Below are positions 7,827 to 17,090 of a stretch of 64,000 nt of DNA, in pieces. A program made the position numbers and the translations under genes. A model generated the notes under the pieces. The model ran no database searches. It had not been told where the DNA came from and was given only the letters and a program-made list of their open reading frames with translations. The first letter of the stretch is position 1, and every line of letters begins with the position of its first letter. Source of the stretch: Aliivibrio sifiae (GTDB lineage: Bacteria; Pseudomonadota; Gammaproteobacteria; Enterobacterales; Vibrionaceae); contig NZ_MSCO01000002.1 of NCBI RefSeq assembly GCF_002954705.1, forward strand, positions 298,496 through 362,495, in the 5' to 3' direction.

Positions 7827-10019
7827 TTAACTTGCTTTTAACGTCTCATATTCACTATTTTTTAGTTCTGCTAAGTAATCCGCTAATGGGCGTGGCTTTG
7901 CTATTCCATAGCCTTGTCCGTAAGTGATCCCAAGAGGCTCTAAAATTTCAACGTGTTCTTGAGTTTCAACAAACTCAGCGACTGTTTCAAGTTTCATTTC
8001 TTTGGCTATTGTTGCAATTGAACTTACGATTAAGCGATCCGTTTCATTTGTTGGTAATTCTTTAATAAATGAACCATCAATTTTTAAAACATCTAATGGT
8101 AAGGTACGTAAATATGCAAAACTAGCATAGCCTGTACCAAAATCATCAAGAGCGATTTTACTGCCTGCTTCTCGCAATATATTCAATGTATCAATTGCTT
8201 GCTGTTCATTTTGTAAAGCGGATGATTCTGTTATTTCGAAACAAATACGAGATAATGGAATATTATGTTTATTTGCACTTAAAATAATAGAATGTGCAAG
8301 ACTAGGTAAACCAAGTGATTTTGCCGTTAGATTGATGGCACATTTTTCTATTTTTCCCCAATCATCGACCATTAAATCAAGCATTTTAAACGTATTTTTT
8401 ACAACCCAAGAATCCAATTTAGTTTCTAAACTAAACTGATTGATTAATGGGAAAAATTCAGCAGGTGGGATCTGTTCCCCTGTTTCTGATTTAATGCGAA
8501 GTAATACCTCAAAACTATGACTCTTTGCTGTTTTGTCTGATAAATTTAGATAAGGCTGGCAGTGGAGTTCAAAATGATTATTTTTAAATACACCTTGTAT
8601 AAAACTCAACTTGCATATTTTATAAATTGGCGTTGGTTGTACGTCGACCCAATTGGTTGAAACTGAAACTAAAGGAGGCTGCTCACATAAGATCGAAACT
8701 GCCATTTCAATATCATTATCATTAGATATTTTTGCACAATGCAATGTAGGATCAACTAAAGTAATAGAGGAACCTTCCCAAAAAAACTGGAATTTCTTTA
8801 AGTATCGCGCTAAATACTTTAGCTCATCTTTAATGTCGTGTGATAAAGGGATAAAACTTAATAACCCCGTATTAAAAGGTGGGCGATAAAAATTACTCAT
8901 GCCTTGGTCTCTTGCACTTAAATACAAACTTAATTGTTGGATAAGATGAGAACGGCCTGCATGACCGATGTCACTAACCGTGGTCAGCGTTGGTGTGATA
9001 TCAAGATAAATAAGAACAGAGGTTCTTATATGTGATAAATCGTCTTTCAGTTGGGTGATATTATATAGTCCAGTGTAAGGATCTATACGTTCATTTAAGA
9101 TTTGTTTTTGGGTTAATTCATAATTTTTAATGTTATGGCTAGCTAATAAATAGGCTAAAGCGGTAATTACGGATAAAACAACGAATAAACCATAGAAATT
9201 AGCATCTATGTTTTGAGATAAATTAACTCGGGTAACGCTATCAAAAACCATCATTAAAATGACAACCGCAGCCATAATGAGAGGTCGAATAAACCCATGT
9301 TTGCCAAAGCCAACAATAATGAGAACTAATAGAAAAAAGCATAATGAGTTTAGAAGGAGTGGATCTGGCTGAGTGACTGCAATTAGCATTAATAAGGTAC
9401 AAGTTAATAACCATATTTTGTAACTTTTATCGTTATCTGAAGAATTACGCATATCACGATCAAGAGTTTTATACTCTTTTAAACTTTTTTCGTTAAATTG
9501 GCTAACGGCAAAAATAAGTACCGGCGAGATCAGACTTTGAGTAAGAAAAGATCCTAAAACAGAATAAGATAAAAAGTCCATGCTTGGTGCTATTTGATCG
9601 CCAATAAAACGAACCCAAAGTAAGAGCAATGAGTTGGATATAGGGAAGCAGCAGCAGAAGATTATAAAATATAAGCCAATTTTTTTAGATATTGGATAGT
9701 CGTTAAAACGCTTACTAATGGTATTAAAAAGTAGTGCGAAGACATAAGGAAGAGAGGGAAGTATCAAAGAAAAAAGAAGGGTAACTCCAATTTCTTTACC
9801 TGCAAAATAATAGTGTAAAAAAAGGCCACTAATTATACCAACTAAAGCTCGATTGCCGTAGCAGATAAAGCTAACAGCCATCACTGAACTGACAATAGAA
9901 ATGGTAGGGAAATGCTCAGGTTCTATAACAAAAGCTTTTGAGATAATAAAGCTTATTAAAATAGCACATACAAAAGTGAGTGACCGTTGAAGATGTTTAA
10001 TTAATATTGTCGAGGGCAT
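7827..10019 (-). CDS. Membrane cyclic-di-GMP phosphodiesterase with degenerate GGDEF and EAL domains
   Basis: About 730 residues from ATG at 10019; an in-frame TTG at 10040 is possible. Residues 1-310 are strongly hydrophobic (about eight to ten membrane segments, MASE-like). Next comes a GGDEF-type domain that starts with DPYTGLYN but has no GGDEF catalytic loop. The EAL domain fills about residues 480-730. The signature is FEVLLRI (EVL, not EAL), but the other catalytic parts remain: INLTAKS, FEITES, DDFGTGYASF, LKIDGSFI, AEFVET and YGQGYG. It probably hydrolyses c-di-GMP in response to a membrane signal. It is monocistronic. Confidence 0.88.
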   Translation of the reverse strand: MPSTILIKHLQRSLTFVCAILISFIISKAFVIEPEHFPTISIVSSVMAVSFICYGNRALVGIISGLFLHYYFAGKEIGVTLLFSLILPSLPYVFALLFNTISKRFNDYPISKKIGLYFIIFCCCFPISNSLLLLWVRFIGDQIAPSMDFLSYSVLGSFLTQSLISPVLIFAVSQFNEKSLKEYKTLDRDMRNSSDNDKSYKIWLLTCTLLMLIAVTQPDPLLLNSLCFFLLVLIIVGFGKHGFIRPLIMAAVVILMMVFDSVTRVNLSQNIDANFYGLFVVLSVITALAYLLASHNIKNYELTQKQILNERIDPYTGLYNITQLKDDLSHIRTSVLIYLDITPTLTTVSDIGHAGRSHLIQQLSLYLSARDQGMSNFYRPPFNTGLLSFIPLSHDIKDELKYLARYLKKFQFFWEGSSITLVDPTLHCAKISNDNDIEMAVSILCEQPPLVSVSTNWVDVQPTPIYKICKLSFIQGVFKNNHFELHCQPYLNLSDKTAKSHSFEVLLRIKSETGEQIPPAEFFPLINQFSLETKLDSWVVKNTFKMLDLMVDDWGKIEKCAINLTAKSLGLPSLAHSIILSANKHNIPLSRICFEITESSALQNEQQAIDTLNILREAGSKIALDDFGTGYASFAYLRTLPLDVLKIDGSFIKELPTNETDRLIVSSIATIAKEMKLETVAEFVETQEHVEILEPLGITYGQGYGIAKPRPLADYLAELKNSEYETLKAS

Positions 10020-10211
10020 GATTATCGGTAGTTCAACCAAAGTAGAGTGGCGCGGATAATATCAGATTTTTATTTTTTACAGCTAACACTTATTTAAGAT
10101 ATTTTATCTTGTATAAGGTTATATGACATAAAGCACAGAACTTGATTAGATGAGCTTTAAATCCAACAAAAATGCTAGCTAAGCTATTGAAAAGAATAAA
10201 GCAGAATAAAA

Positions 10212-10241
10212 AGTGATGTAAATCACAAATGCTGCTATAAT
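10212..10241 (+). promoter_or_regulatory. CRP-like site and -10 box upstream of ybiT
   Basis: AGTGA-TGTAAA-TCACA at 10212-10227 matches the CRP consensus in nine of ten half-site bases. A perfect TATAAT follows at 10236-10241. The site centre would lie near -28, where CRP would more likely block than activate this promoter. It could instead serve the divergent EAL gene. No other gene lies in 10020-10315. Confidence 0.45.
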
Positions 10242-10315
10242 TGGCGAAAATTTGAAAAGCTGGACATATGGGCCAGTTTTTTTATGTCTATTTGAATAAC
10301 TAATTGGAATGTACT

Positions 10316-11911
10316 GTGCTAACGACTGCTAACATCACAATGCAATTTGGCGATAAGCCACTTTTTGAAAATATTTCTGTTAAGTTTGGTAACGGTAACC
10401 GCTACGGTTTAATCGGCGCGAACGGCTGTGGTAAATCTACCTTTATGAAGATTTTAGGTGGTGAGTTAGAACAGTCTGGCGGTACAGTTTCAACAGATCC
10501 AAATGAACGTATGGCTAAGTTAGGCCAAGATCAGTTTGCATTTGAAGAATACACAGTAATCGATACTGTTATCATGGGTCATAAAGAACTGTGGAAAGTA
10601 AAAGAAGAGCGTGACCGTATTTACTCTTTACCTGAAATGTCAGATGAAGATGGTATGCGTGTTGGTGATTTAGAAACTGAATTCGCAGAGATGGATGGCT
10701 ACTCAGCAGAAGCTCGTGCGGGTGAACTTCTATTAGGCTTAGGTCTTCCTGAATCACAACATTTTGGTTTAATGAGCGAAGTTGCTCCAGGTCTTAAAGT
10801 TCGTGTTCTTTTAGCACAAGTTCTGTTCGCAGAACCAGATATCATGCTTCTTGATGAACCAACGAACAACTTGGACATGCACACCATTGCGTGGTTAGAA
10901 GACGTTCTTCTGGCTCGTAACTGCACAATGATCATCATCTCGCATGACCGTCATTTCTTAAACGCAGTATGTACACACATGGCTGATGTAGATTACGGCG
11001 ATATTTGTCTGTTCCCTGGTAACTACGACGAATACATGACTGCAGCAACGCAAGCTCGTGAACAACTTCAAGCAGATAACGCTAAGAAGAAAGCGCAAAT
11101 TGCTGACTTACAAACGTTCGTAAGCCGCTTCTCTGCAAACGCATCAAAAGCAAAACAAGCAACGTCTCGTCAGAAACGTCTGGATAAAATTGAACTAACA
11201 GAGATTAAAGCATCTAGCCGTCAATCTCCGTTCATTCGTTTTGACCAAGAAAAACCACTTTTCCGTAATGCATTAGAAGTAGAAGGTCTAAAACAAGGTT
11301 ACGGCGAAAACATTTTAATCAATGGTGTAAACCTAATGGTTGAAGTGGGTGAGCGCATTGCAATCATCGGTGAAAATGGTATCGGTAAATCAACGTTCCT
11401 AAATACGTTAGCGGGCGAGATGGAACCAATGTCAGGCATGGTGAAGTGGTCTGAAAATAACAACATCGGTTTTTACGCACAAGATCACGGTCATGATTTT
11501 GCTGAAGATTTAAATCTATTAGATTGGATGGGCCAGTGGAAACAAGAAGGCGATGACGAACAAGTTGTTCGCGGTATTCTTGGCCGTATGCTTTTCTCTC
11601 AAAGTGATATTAAGAAATCAGTAAAAGTGATTTCTGGTGGTGAGCAAGGTCGTATGTTATTTGGCAAGTTAATTATGCAAAAGCCAAACATCCTATTAAT
11701 GGATGAACCAACAAACCACATGGATATGGAATCAATCGAAGCATTGAACTTGGCACTTGAGAACTACAAAGGTACATTAATGTTTGTATCTCATGACCGT
11801 CAGTTTGTATCTTCAATTGCAACACGCATCATCGAAATTACAAAAGATGGCGTAAACGATTTCCACGGTACTTACGAAGAGTACCTAGCAAAACAAGGTC
11901 TAAAAGGCTAA
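10316..11911 (+). CDS. ybiT: ABC-F ATPase YbiT (ribosome-associated)
   Basis: A soluble ABC-F protein with two ATPase cassettes and no membrane domain. Walker A motifs are GANGCGKST and GENGIGKST, Walker B motifs end in [10 protein letters not shown] and [10 protein letters not shown], and the linker between them is lysine- and alanine-rich. Sequence order and length (531 residues from GTG at 10316) match E. coli YbiT (530). The GTG has GGAA six bases upstream; an in-frame TTG twelve bases earlier is less likely. ABC-F proteins act on the ribosome E site to tune translation. The first cassette signature reads VAPGLKVRV rather than LSGGQ, as in YbiT. Confidence 0.93.
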   Translation: MLTTANITMQFGDKPLFENISVKFGNGNRYGLIGANGCGKSTFMKILGGELEQSGGTVSTDPNERMAKLGQDQFAFEEYTVIDTVIMGHKELWKVKEERDRIYSLPEMSDEDGMRVGDLETEFAEMDGYSAEARAGELLLGLGLPESQHFGLMSEVAPGLKVRVLLAQVLFAEPDIMLLDEPTNNLDMHTIAWLEDVLLARNCTMIIISHDRHFLNAVCTHMADVDYGDICLFPGNYDEYMTAATQAREQLQADNAKKKAQIADLQTFVSRFSANASKAKQATSRQKRLDKIELTEIKASSRQSPFIRFDQEKPLFRNALEVEGLKQGYGENILINGVNLMVEVGERIAIIGENGIGKSTFLNTLAGEMEPMSGMVKWSENNNIGFYAQDHGHDFAEDLNLLDWMGQWKQEGDDEQVVRGILGRMLFSQSDIKKSVKVISGGEQGRMLFGKLIMQKPNILLMDEPTNHMDMESIEALNLALENYKGTLMFVSHDRQFVSSIATRIIEITKDGVNDFHGTYEEYLAKQGLKG

Positions 11912-11941
11912 TTTAGCTAATAAATCCTGATAGAAATCTAT

Positions 11942-11972
11942 ATGGCAGCTTATTTATAAGCTGCCATTTTTT
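11942..11972 (+). terminator. Terminator after ybiT
   Basis: ATGGCAGCTTA and TAAGCTGCCAT form an 11-bp perfect stem with a 4-base loop, followed by six T. Confidence 0.9.
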
Positions 11973-12063
11973 ATGCTTGTATTATTTATTAACTATTGTA
12001 CTTTATGGCAAGTACCTATATTTAATATAAGCGATTACCTACTTTAATGGTCGGAGAATAGTA

Positions 12064-12960
12064 ATGTCAGCAGATATCGATAATGATAAAACGTTCAATC
12101 GAATCGATACTATTTTGGCGTATATCCATCAAAATATGGATAGCCCATTATCTGTTGAACTACTGGCAGAGATGAGCTGTTGGTCTCGGTGGCAATTACA
12201 ACGTGTATTTTTAAATCATACTGGAATGAATGTGGCTCAATACGTACGAGAGCAACGTTTAAGTATGGCTGCGCTTGAGGTTTTAAATAAAAAATATCGA
12301 ATGTTAGATATTGCCTATTTATATGGTTTTACCTCAGAGATAGCCTTTAGTCGTTCTTTTAAACAGTATTTTAAAATGTCACCACGAGAGTACCAAAAAC
12401 AAGGTAAGAAAGTTGGTATTCGTAAGCCTTTTCTAAAAAGTAAAAGCCAAACAGAGATCCAAGGCTCTGGTTTTTATCAAGTACGTTTAGAGTATAGAGA
12501 GAGCTTTACGTTAACGGGGCTACCAACTAGGTTGCAAGGTTTGCTTTCTGATGTACCAGATTTTTTAGATAAGGTTCCTCAAGTATGGCAAGAGCTTGAT
12601 GACTATTTGACGCAAATGTCTTCAACCCCAAAAAGTAAATATGGCGTCATTGATACTCGAAATGATACCGAGTCTTTAATTTACTGGGCAGGAATTATTG
12701 AAGATGAACATTTATCCCCAGAGTTAATGTTACTAAGTAAAAGTGTATCACGTATCATAATTCCATCTCAAGAATATGCGGTTCTCCCTTATATCGGGCC
12801 TTCAAGTGGTTTAGCGAAGTCCGTTGAATGGTTGATCTCAGAATGGCTACCGTTATCTGGTCATCAAGGCATTGAAGGTTTTGATCTTGAAATTTACCAG
12901 CAAAATACTAATGAAGAAATTATTGATGTTGAGTATTGGTTGCCAATTCGAAATCTGTAG
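12064..12960 (+). CDS. AraC-family regulator with GyrI-like effector domain (Rob type)
   Basis: This 298-residue protein has an N-terminal AraC/XylS DNA-binding domain (about residues 10-112; LAEMSCWSRWQLQRVF and the second helix-turn-helix IAYLYGFTSEIAFSRSFKQ). A C-terminal domain of about 155 residues resembles the GyrI-like small-molecule-binding fold. That order (HTH first) is found in Rob and SoxS/MarA-related proteins. It stands directly upstream of the siderophore receptor gene, with a Fur box between them, so it may help regulate iron uptake; this is inference. GGAG precedes the ATG. Confidence 0.85.
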   Translation: MSADIDNDKTFNRIDTILAYIHQNMDSPLSVELLAEMSCWSRWQLQRVFLNHTGMNVAQYVREQRLSMAALEVLNKKYRMLDIAYLYGFTSEIAFSRSFKQYFKMSPREYQKQGKKVGIRKPFLKSKSQTEIQGSGFYQVRLEYRESFTLTGLPTRLQGLLSDVPDFLDKVPQVWQELDDYLTQMSSTPKSKYGVIDTRNDTESLIYWAGIIEDEHLSPELMLLSKSVSRIIIPSQEYAVLPYIGPSSGLAKSVEWLISEWLPLSGHQGIEGFDLEIYQQNTNEEIIDVEYWLPIRNL

Positions 12961-13046
12961 CTGTTGTTATAAATCAATTTATCAGTAAAAATTTTATTTC
13001 ATGCCCCAAATTGTTAACTTTAGATAAAATAAATCATTATACTCAT

Positions 13047-13065
13047 GCGCAAGAGAATCATTCTC
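13047..13065. promoter_or_regulatory. Fur box upstream of the siderophore receptor
   Basis: The 19 bases at 13047-13065 match the classical Fur consensus at 13 positions by hand count, centred on the palindrome GAGAATCATTCTC. It lies about 40 bp before the receptor ATG, where Fur would block transcription in iron-replete cells. Confidence 0.75.
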
Positions 13066-13105
13066 ATTTGTATTCAATTTTTAAGAAGTTGTAAACAGGA
13101 TTATA

Positions 13106-15256
13106 ATGAACGTATCTACTGAACATCCAAAACTTAACGTCACTCTATTAGCAACGGCAATTGCTGCCTCTTTTTTATTTCCTATTTCAGCAATGGCTAA
13201 TGACAATAACTCTTCTGATGATATTGAGACTATTTCAATATTTGGTCAGGCTTATCGTAATACCGCAACAAAAACATCGTTAGAGCCAGAGGAAACTCCT
13301 CAGGGCATTACTATTCTCGATGGTGAGGCATTAGAACAACGCAGTGTGAAATCTCTTAATGAGGCACTACGTTATGTTCCTGGTGTGACAACCGAGCAGA
13401 AAGGTGGTGCAGTGACAATGTACGATACGTTCAATATTCGTGGATTTGATGTAAACCAAAGCTATTACGATGGTTTGGTTTTACAAGGCTTAAATGGGTG
13501 GAATTTACAACCTCAGATTGATCCTATTGCGCTTCAACAAATTGAAGTATTTAAAGGGCCAACGTCAGTATTATATGGGTCAATGCCACCGGGTGGTATG
13601 GTCAATATGATCGCCAAATCACCACAAAAAGAAAAAAGTACGGATGTAAAATTAGCAACAGGTACTGGTAATCTTGTGGAAGCCTCTATTGATACGACAG
13701 GGCAGTTTGGAGACAGTGATTTCTCTTATCGTTTTATTGCCCTTGCTCGTCAAAAAGATGGTCAAGTTGATTACACAAAAGAAGAACGCTACGTTATTGC
13801 CCCATCAATTGATTGGCAAGTAAGTGACCGAACGCTGATCAACTTTAATATGTATTATCAGAATGATCCGTCAATGGGTATGAACTCTTCAATGCCATCT
13901 TCTGGAATGATTTACGACAATCCAAATGGCAGTACAGATCCGTCCACGTTTGTTGGAGATAAAAACTGGAGTACGTTTGAGCGTGAATTCTTTATGGCTG
14001 GTTATAAGATCAACCATGAGTTCAATAATAACTGGTCATTCTTACAAAACTTCCGTTATATGAATGCATCGCTGTATCAAGAGAATACATACCATATTGA
14101 AAGTAACTTTGATGCATCAACGGGCAATCTTGATCGCAATATTTACAGTACTGATGAAAGCTCAACTGGTTATACGATTGATAACCAACTGTCTGGTCGT
14201 GTAGTGACTGGAGGTATTGAGCACAATCTGTTGTTTGGTATTGATTACCAGAAATTAGACGGTGACTCACTTTATCAAGAGTTTGGTACGACCAATCAGT
14301 TTGGTAATTTTAATATTTTCAATCCAAACAATGACATGATTGATAAAAGTAAACTTACCAAGTCTTATGAATCGAAAGAAAAAATCAGTGTTGAACAATT
14401 AGGGTTCTATACTCAAGATCAAGTGCGAATTGATCGTTTAGTTCTGATTGCCGGTGGTCGTTTCGATCAATATAAATCAAGCAATACAACAAGCACAACG
14501 TCTAAAGATGCAGATCAAAGTCAATTCTCATACCGTGTTGGTGCACTGTATGAGCTTGAAAGTGGTTTCTCACCATTTATTAGCTACGCAACCAGTTTTG
14601 AGCCAGCTGCCGGTCTTGATGGAAAAGGTAACGCTTATGATCCTGAATTGGGTGAGCAAATAGAAGCGGGTGTGAAATATGATTCAGCTGATTATACAAA
14701 AACAGCGTCAGCATCGGTGTTTAGAATCGTAAAAAGTGACGCATTAATGTCAGATCCGACAGACCCATGGGGACCTCAATTGCAAATTGGTGAAATCCGT
14801 TCTCAAGGTGTTGAGCTGCAAGGTCAGTGGATGGTTAATGATAGCTGGGACGTCGCTGCAAACTATACGTATATTGATATGGAAATTACCAAAGACAGTG
14901 GTAATGACTTAGAAGGTAAAACACCAATTTATGTACCAACCCATGCCGCTAGCCTTTGGTCTAACTACTATATCTACGATGGTATTCTAACGGGAACACG
15001 CATTAGTGGTGGTTTACGTTATGTGGGTGAAATGGAAATGGATGCGAACAATACAGATAAAGTACCTGATTATACGGTTGCTGATGTCTCTATTGGTTAT
15101 GAGTTGGATGGATTAAGTGAATCATTGGCTGGTGCAACGGCGCAACTAAGCGCAACTAACCTATTTAATACTGAATATTACAGTTGTTATGACTCGGCTA
15201 ACTGTTGGTACGGTGCAGAGCAAACGGTAGAATTGAGTGTTAATTATAACTTTTAA
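13106..15256 (+). CDS. TonB-dependent ferric siderophore receptor, FhuA-like
   Basis: A 716-residue outer-membrane receptor with a signal peptide ending near AMA (about residue 31). A TonB box-like stretch (DIETISIFG) follows at about 39-47, then the plug domain (ETPQGITILDGEAL, VFKGPTSVLYGSMPPGGMVNM) and a 22-strand barrel ending in the aromatic terminus VNYNF. Adjacent fhuCDB genes point to hydroxamate siderophores such as ferrichrome. The ligand cannot be fixed from sequence; another siderophore is possible. A Fur box lies upstream and an attenuator-like hairpin downstream. Confidence 0.9.
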   Translation: MNVSTEHPKLNVTLLATAIAASFLFPISAMANDNNSSDDIETISIFGQAYRNTATKTSLEPEETPQGITILDGEALEQRSVKSLNEALRYVPGVTTEQKGGAVTMYDTFNIRGFDVNQSYYDGLVLQGLNGWNLQPQIDPIALQQIEVFKGPTSVLYGSMPPGGMVNMIAKSPQKEKSTDVKLATGTGNLVEASIDTTGQFGDSDFSYRFIALARQKDGQVDYTKEERYVIAPSIDWQVSDRTLINFNMYYQNDPSMGMNSSMPSSGMIYDNPNGSTDPSTFVGDKNWSTFEREFFMAGYKINHEFNNNWSFLQNFRYMNASLYQENTYHIESNFDASTGNLDRNIYSTDESSTGYTIDNQLSGRVVTGGIEHNLLFGIDYQKLDGDSLYQEFGTTNQFGNFNIFNPNNDMIDKSKLTKSYESKEKISVEQLGFYTQDQVRIDRLVLIAGGRFDQYKSSNTTSTTSKDADQSQFSYRVGALYELESGFSPFISYATSFEPAAGLDGKGNAYDPELGEQIEAGVKYDSADYTKTASASVFRIVKSDALMSDPTDPWGPQLQIGEIRSQGVELQGQWMVNDSWDVAANYTYIDMEITKDSGNDLEGKTPIYVPTHAASLWSNYYIYDGILTGTRISGGLRYVGEMEMDANNTDKVPDYTVADVSIGYELDGLSESLAGATAQLSATNLFNTEYYSCYDSANCWYGAEQTVELSVNYNF

Positions 15257-15276
15257 GCTTAATTAAGAAAAAGGGG

Positions 15277-15306
15277 GAAGTACGTATCATTTTACGTGCT
15301 TCTTTT
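15277..15306 (+). terminator. Hairpin with T run after the receptor gene
   Basis: GAAGTACGTA and TACGTGCTTC pair with one G-U around a short loop and are followed by TTTT. It probably reduces read-through from the receptor gene to fhuC. Confidence 0.6.
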
Positions 15307-15384
15307 CTTGCGTTTTTGCCATGAAAGAAATGAATTAGGTATGACGTAAAGAAATCCATTTACACACATAAATAATGTAGCTGT

Positions 15385-16152
15385 ATGTATCAACTAAATA
15401 ATATAAAAGTGATCAGGGACGAACGTACGATTCTTGATATTGATGAATTAACAATAGATCCAACCGCCTTAACGGTGGTACTTGGCCATAACGGATCAGG
15501 TAAATCGACCTTGGTAAATTTGTTGGCGAATCAATTTTCACCAGAAGAAGGTGAAGTGAGATTAAATCAACAACAGCTGTCTACGTTAAATTCGAAAAAA
15601 TTTGCTCAAAAAGTGGCGTTTTTGCCTCAAAAATTACCAGAAGTCGCAGGGCTTAATGTTGAAGAGCTTGTTCGCTTAGGTCGTTATCCTTGGCGTGGTG
15701 TTCTTGGGCGTTTTAATAAAGAAGATGCTCAGATTATTGACGAGTCAATGAGAAAAACAGGTGTAGAAACTTTTCGTTCAATATTGGCTGACCAACTTTC
15801 TGGTGGGGAAAGACAACGAGCGTGGGTGGCGATGTTATTAGCTCAGCAAGCGGATATTTTGATTTTAGATGAGCCAACATCAGCATTGGATATTCATCAC
15901 CAATATCAACTTATGGGACTATTGAGTGAGTTAAACCAACAAACAAAAAAAGGGATCATTGTTATTCTGCATGATCTTAATTTAACACTTCGTTATGCGA
16001 CACAAATCATTGCACTTAAAGGCGGAAAAGTGGCTTTTAAAGGAGAAGCAGGTCACTTGCTTGATGATGCGTTATTGTCTGACTTGTATGGCACACCGAT
16101 CACCTTAATTGATCACCCTATTCATAACCACAAAGTTGCTATCGTATGTTGA
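15385..16152 (+). CDS. fhuC: Ferric hydroxamate ABC transporter ATPase FhuC
   Basis: This 255-residue iron-siderophore ATPase has Walker A GHNGSGKST, signature LSGGERQRA, Walker B ILILDEPTSALD and an H-loop ILHDLN. It powers import through FhuB. The ribosome binding site is weak. The reading frame overlaps fhuD by 7 bases, so translation is probably coupled. The family link to FhuC rather than FepC or BtuD rests mainly on the neighbouring double-length FhuB. Confidence 0.92.
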   Translation: MYQLNNIKVIRDERTILDIDELTIDPTALTVVLGHNGSGKSTLVNLLANQFSPEEGEVRLNQQQLSTLNSKKFAQKVAFLPQKLPEVAGLNVEELVRLGRYPWRGVLGRFNKEDAQIIDESMRKTGVETFRSILADQLSGGERQRAWVAMLLAQQADILILDEPTSALDIHHQYQLMGLLSELNQQTKKGIIVILHDLNLTLRYATQIIALKGGKVAFKGEAGHLLDDALLSDLYGTPITLIDHPIHNHKVAIVC

Positions 16153-17090
16153 AAAATCGTATTCTTTCGTTTATCACTCTTTTATTTTTGATGGTAAGTC
16201 ACACTGCATCGGCTCAATTTTTTGTGCAAGACAGTCGTGGAGAACAAGTTCTGGATTCAATACCTCAGCGAGTTGTGGCCTTAAATTGGGATCTAGCAGA
16301 GCAAGTTATAGAGCTCGGTGTTACACCTGTCGCAATCACAGATACGGCGGGGTACAGTGAGTGGGTAGTACAACCCGCATTATCGAGTGATATTGAAGAT
16401 GTCGGTACTCGCGCAGAACCCAATTTTGAGAAAATAGCGGCGGTAAAACCGGATGTGATTCTTGTTGCTTCTCCGCAGGCCGATTTAATTCCTCAGTTAG
16501 AAAAAATAGCGCCTGTGTTGTATTTTCAAACTTACTCTGCAGATCATGATAATAGCTTGATGGCGATTAATAATTTTAAAGCTATTGCCCTTGTGTTAGG
16601 AAAAGAGAAAGTCGCACAAGAAAAGTTAATTGAGATGGATATCGAGATAGCAGAATTAAAGCAGCAGTTAGCTGACGCGTATGGTAATGCGTTACCAGCC
16701 GTGTCTGTGTTTCGATTCGCAACTATGACCTCGGTCTTTATGTATGGTGATAATTCAACAGCGCAATACGCGTTAAATAAGTTAGGGTTTACCACCGCGT
16801 TGCCTCAAAAAAGCAACCAATGGGGAGTGACCCAACTTCGCTTAACAGAGCTTCGTCATATTGATGATGGTATCGCGCTGTATATAGAACCGTTTAATGA
16901 AGAGAGTAAATTAAACAAATCCGTTATTTGGAATGCGATGCCTTTCGTACGTGCCCATCGAGTGAATAGTGTTGAATCGGTATGGAGTTATGGTGGCGCA
17001 ATGTCAATTAAATACACAACAAAAGCATTGGCAAAAAGTTTACTTGAGATAGCGCCTAAATCAATTAATGTTAGTGGTAATAATGAGTAG
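16146..17090 (+). CDS. fhuD: Periplasmic ferric hydroxamate-binding protein FhuD
   Basis: A 314-residue type III (helical-backbone) binding protein with a signal peptide cut near TASA (residue 23). QRVVALNWDLAEQVIELGV and NFEKIAAVKPDVILV are typical of the FhuD/BtuF fold. It carries iron-loaded hydroxamates from the outer-membrane receptor to FhuB. Its start overlaps fhuC and its end overlaps fhuB. Confidence 0.92.
   Translation: MLKNRILSFITLLFLMVSHTASAQFFVQDSRGEQVLDSIPQRVVALNWDLAEQVIELGVTPVAITDTAGYSEWVVQPALSSDIEDVGTRAEPNFEKIAAVKPDVILVASPQADLIPQLEKIAPVLYFQTYSADHDNSLMAINNFKAIALVLGKEKVAQEKLIEMDIEIAELKQQLADAYGNALPAVSVFRFATMTSVFMYGDNSTAQYALNKLGFTTALPQKSNQWGVTQLRLTELRHIDDGIALYIEPFNEESKLNKSVIWNAMPFVRAHRVNSVESVWSYGGAMSIKYTTKALAKSLLEIAPKSINVSGNNE

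Noticed and set aside
14448-14663. Plus-strand ORF inside the siderophore receptor gene
   Set aside because: It is another frame of a long, well-supported receptor with full barrel sequence; no ribosome site.
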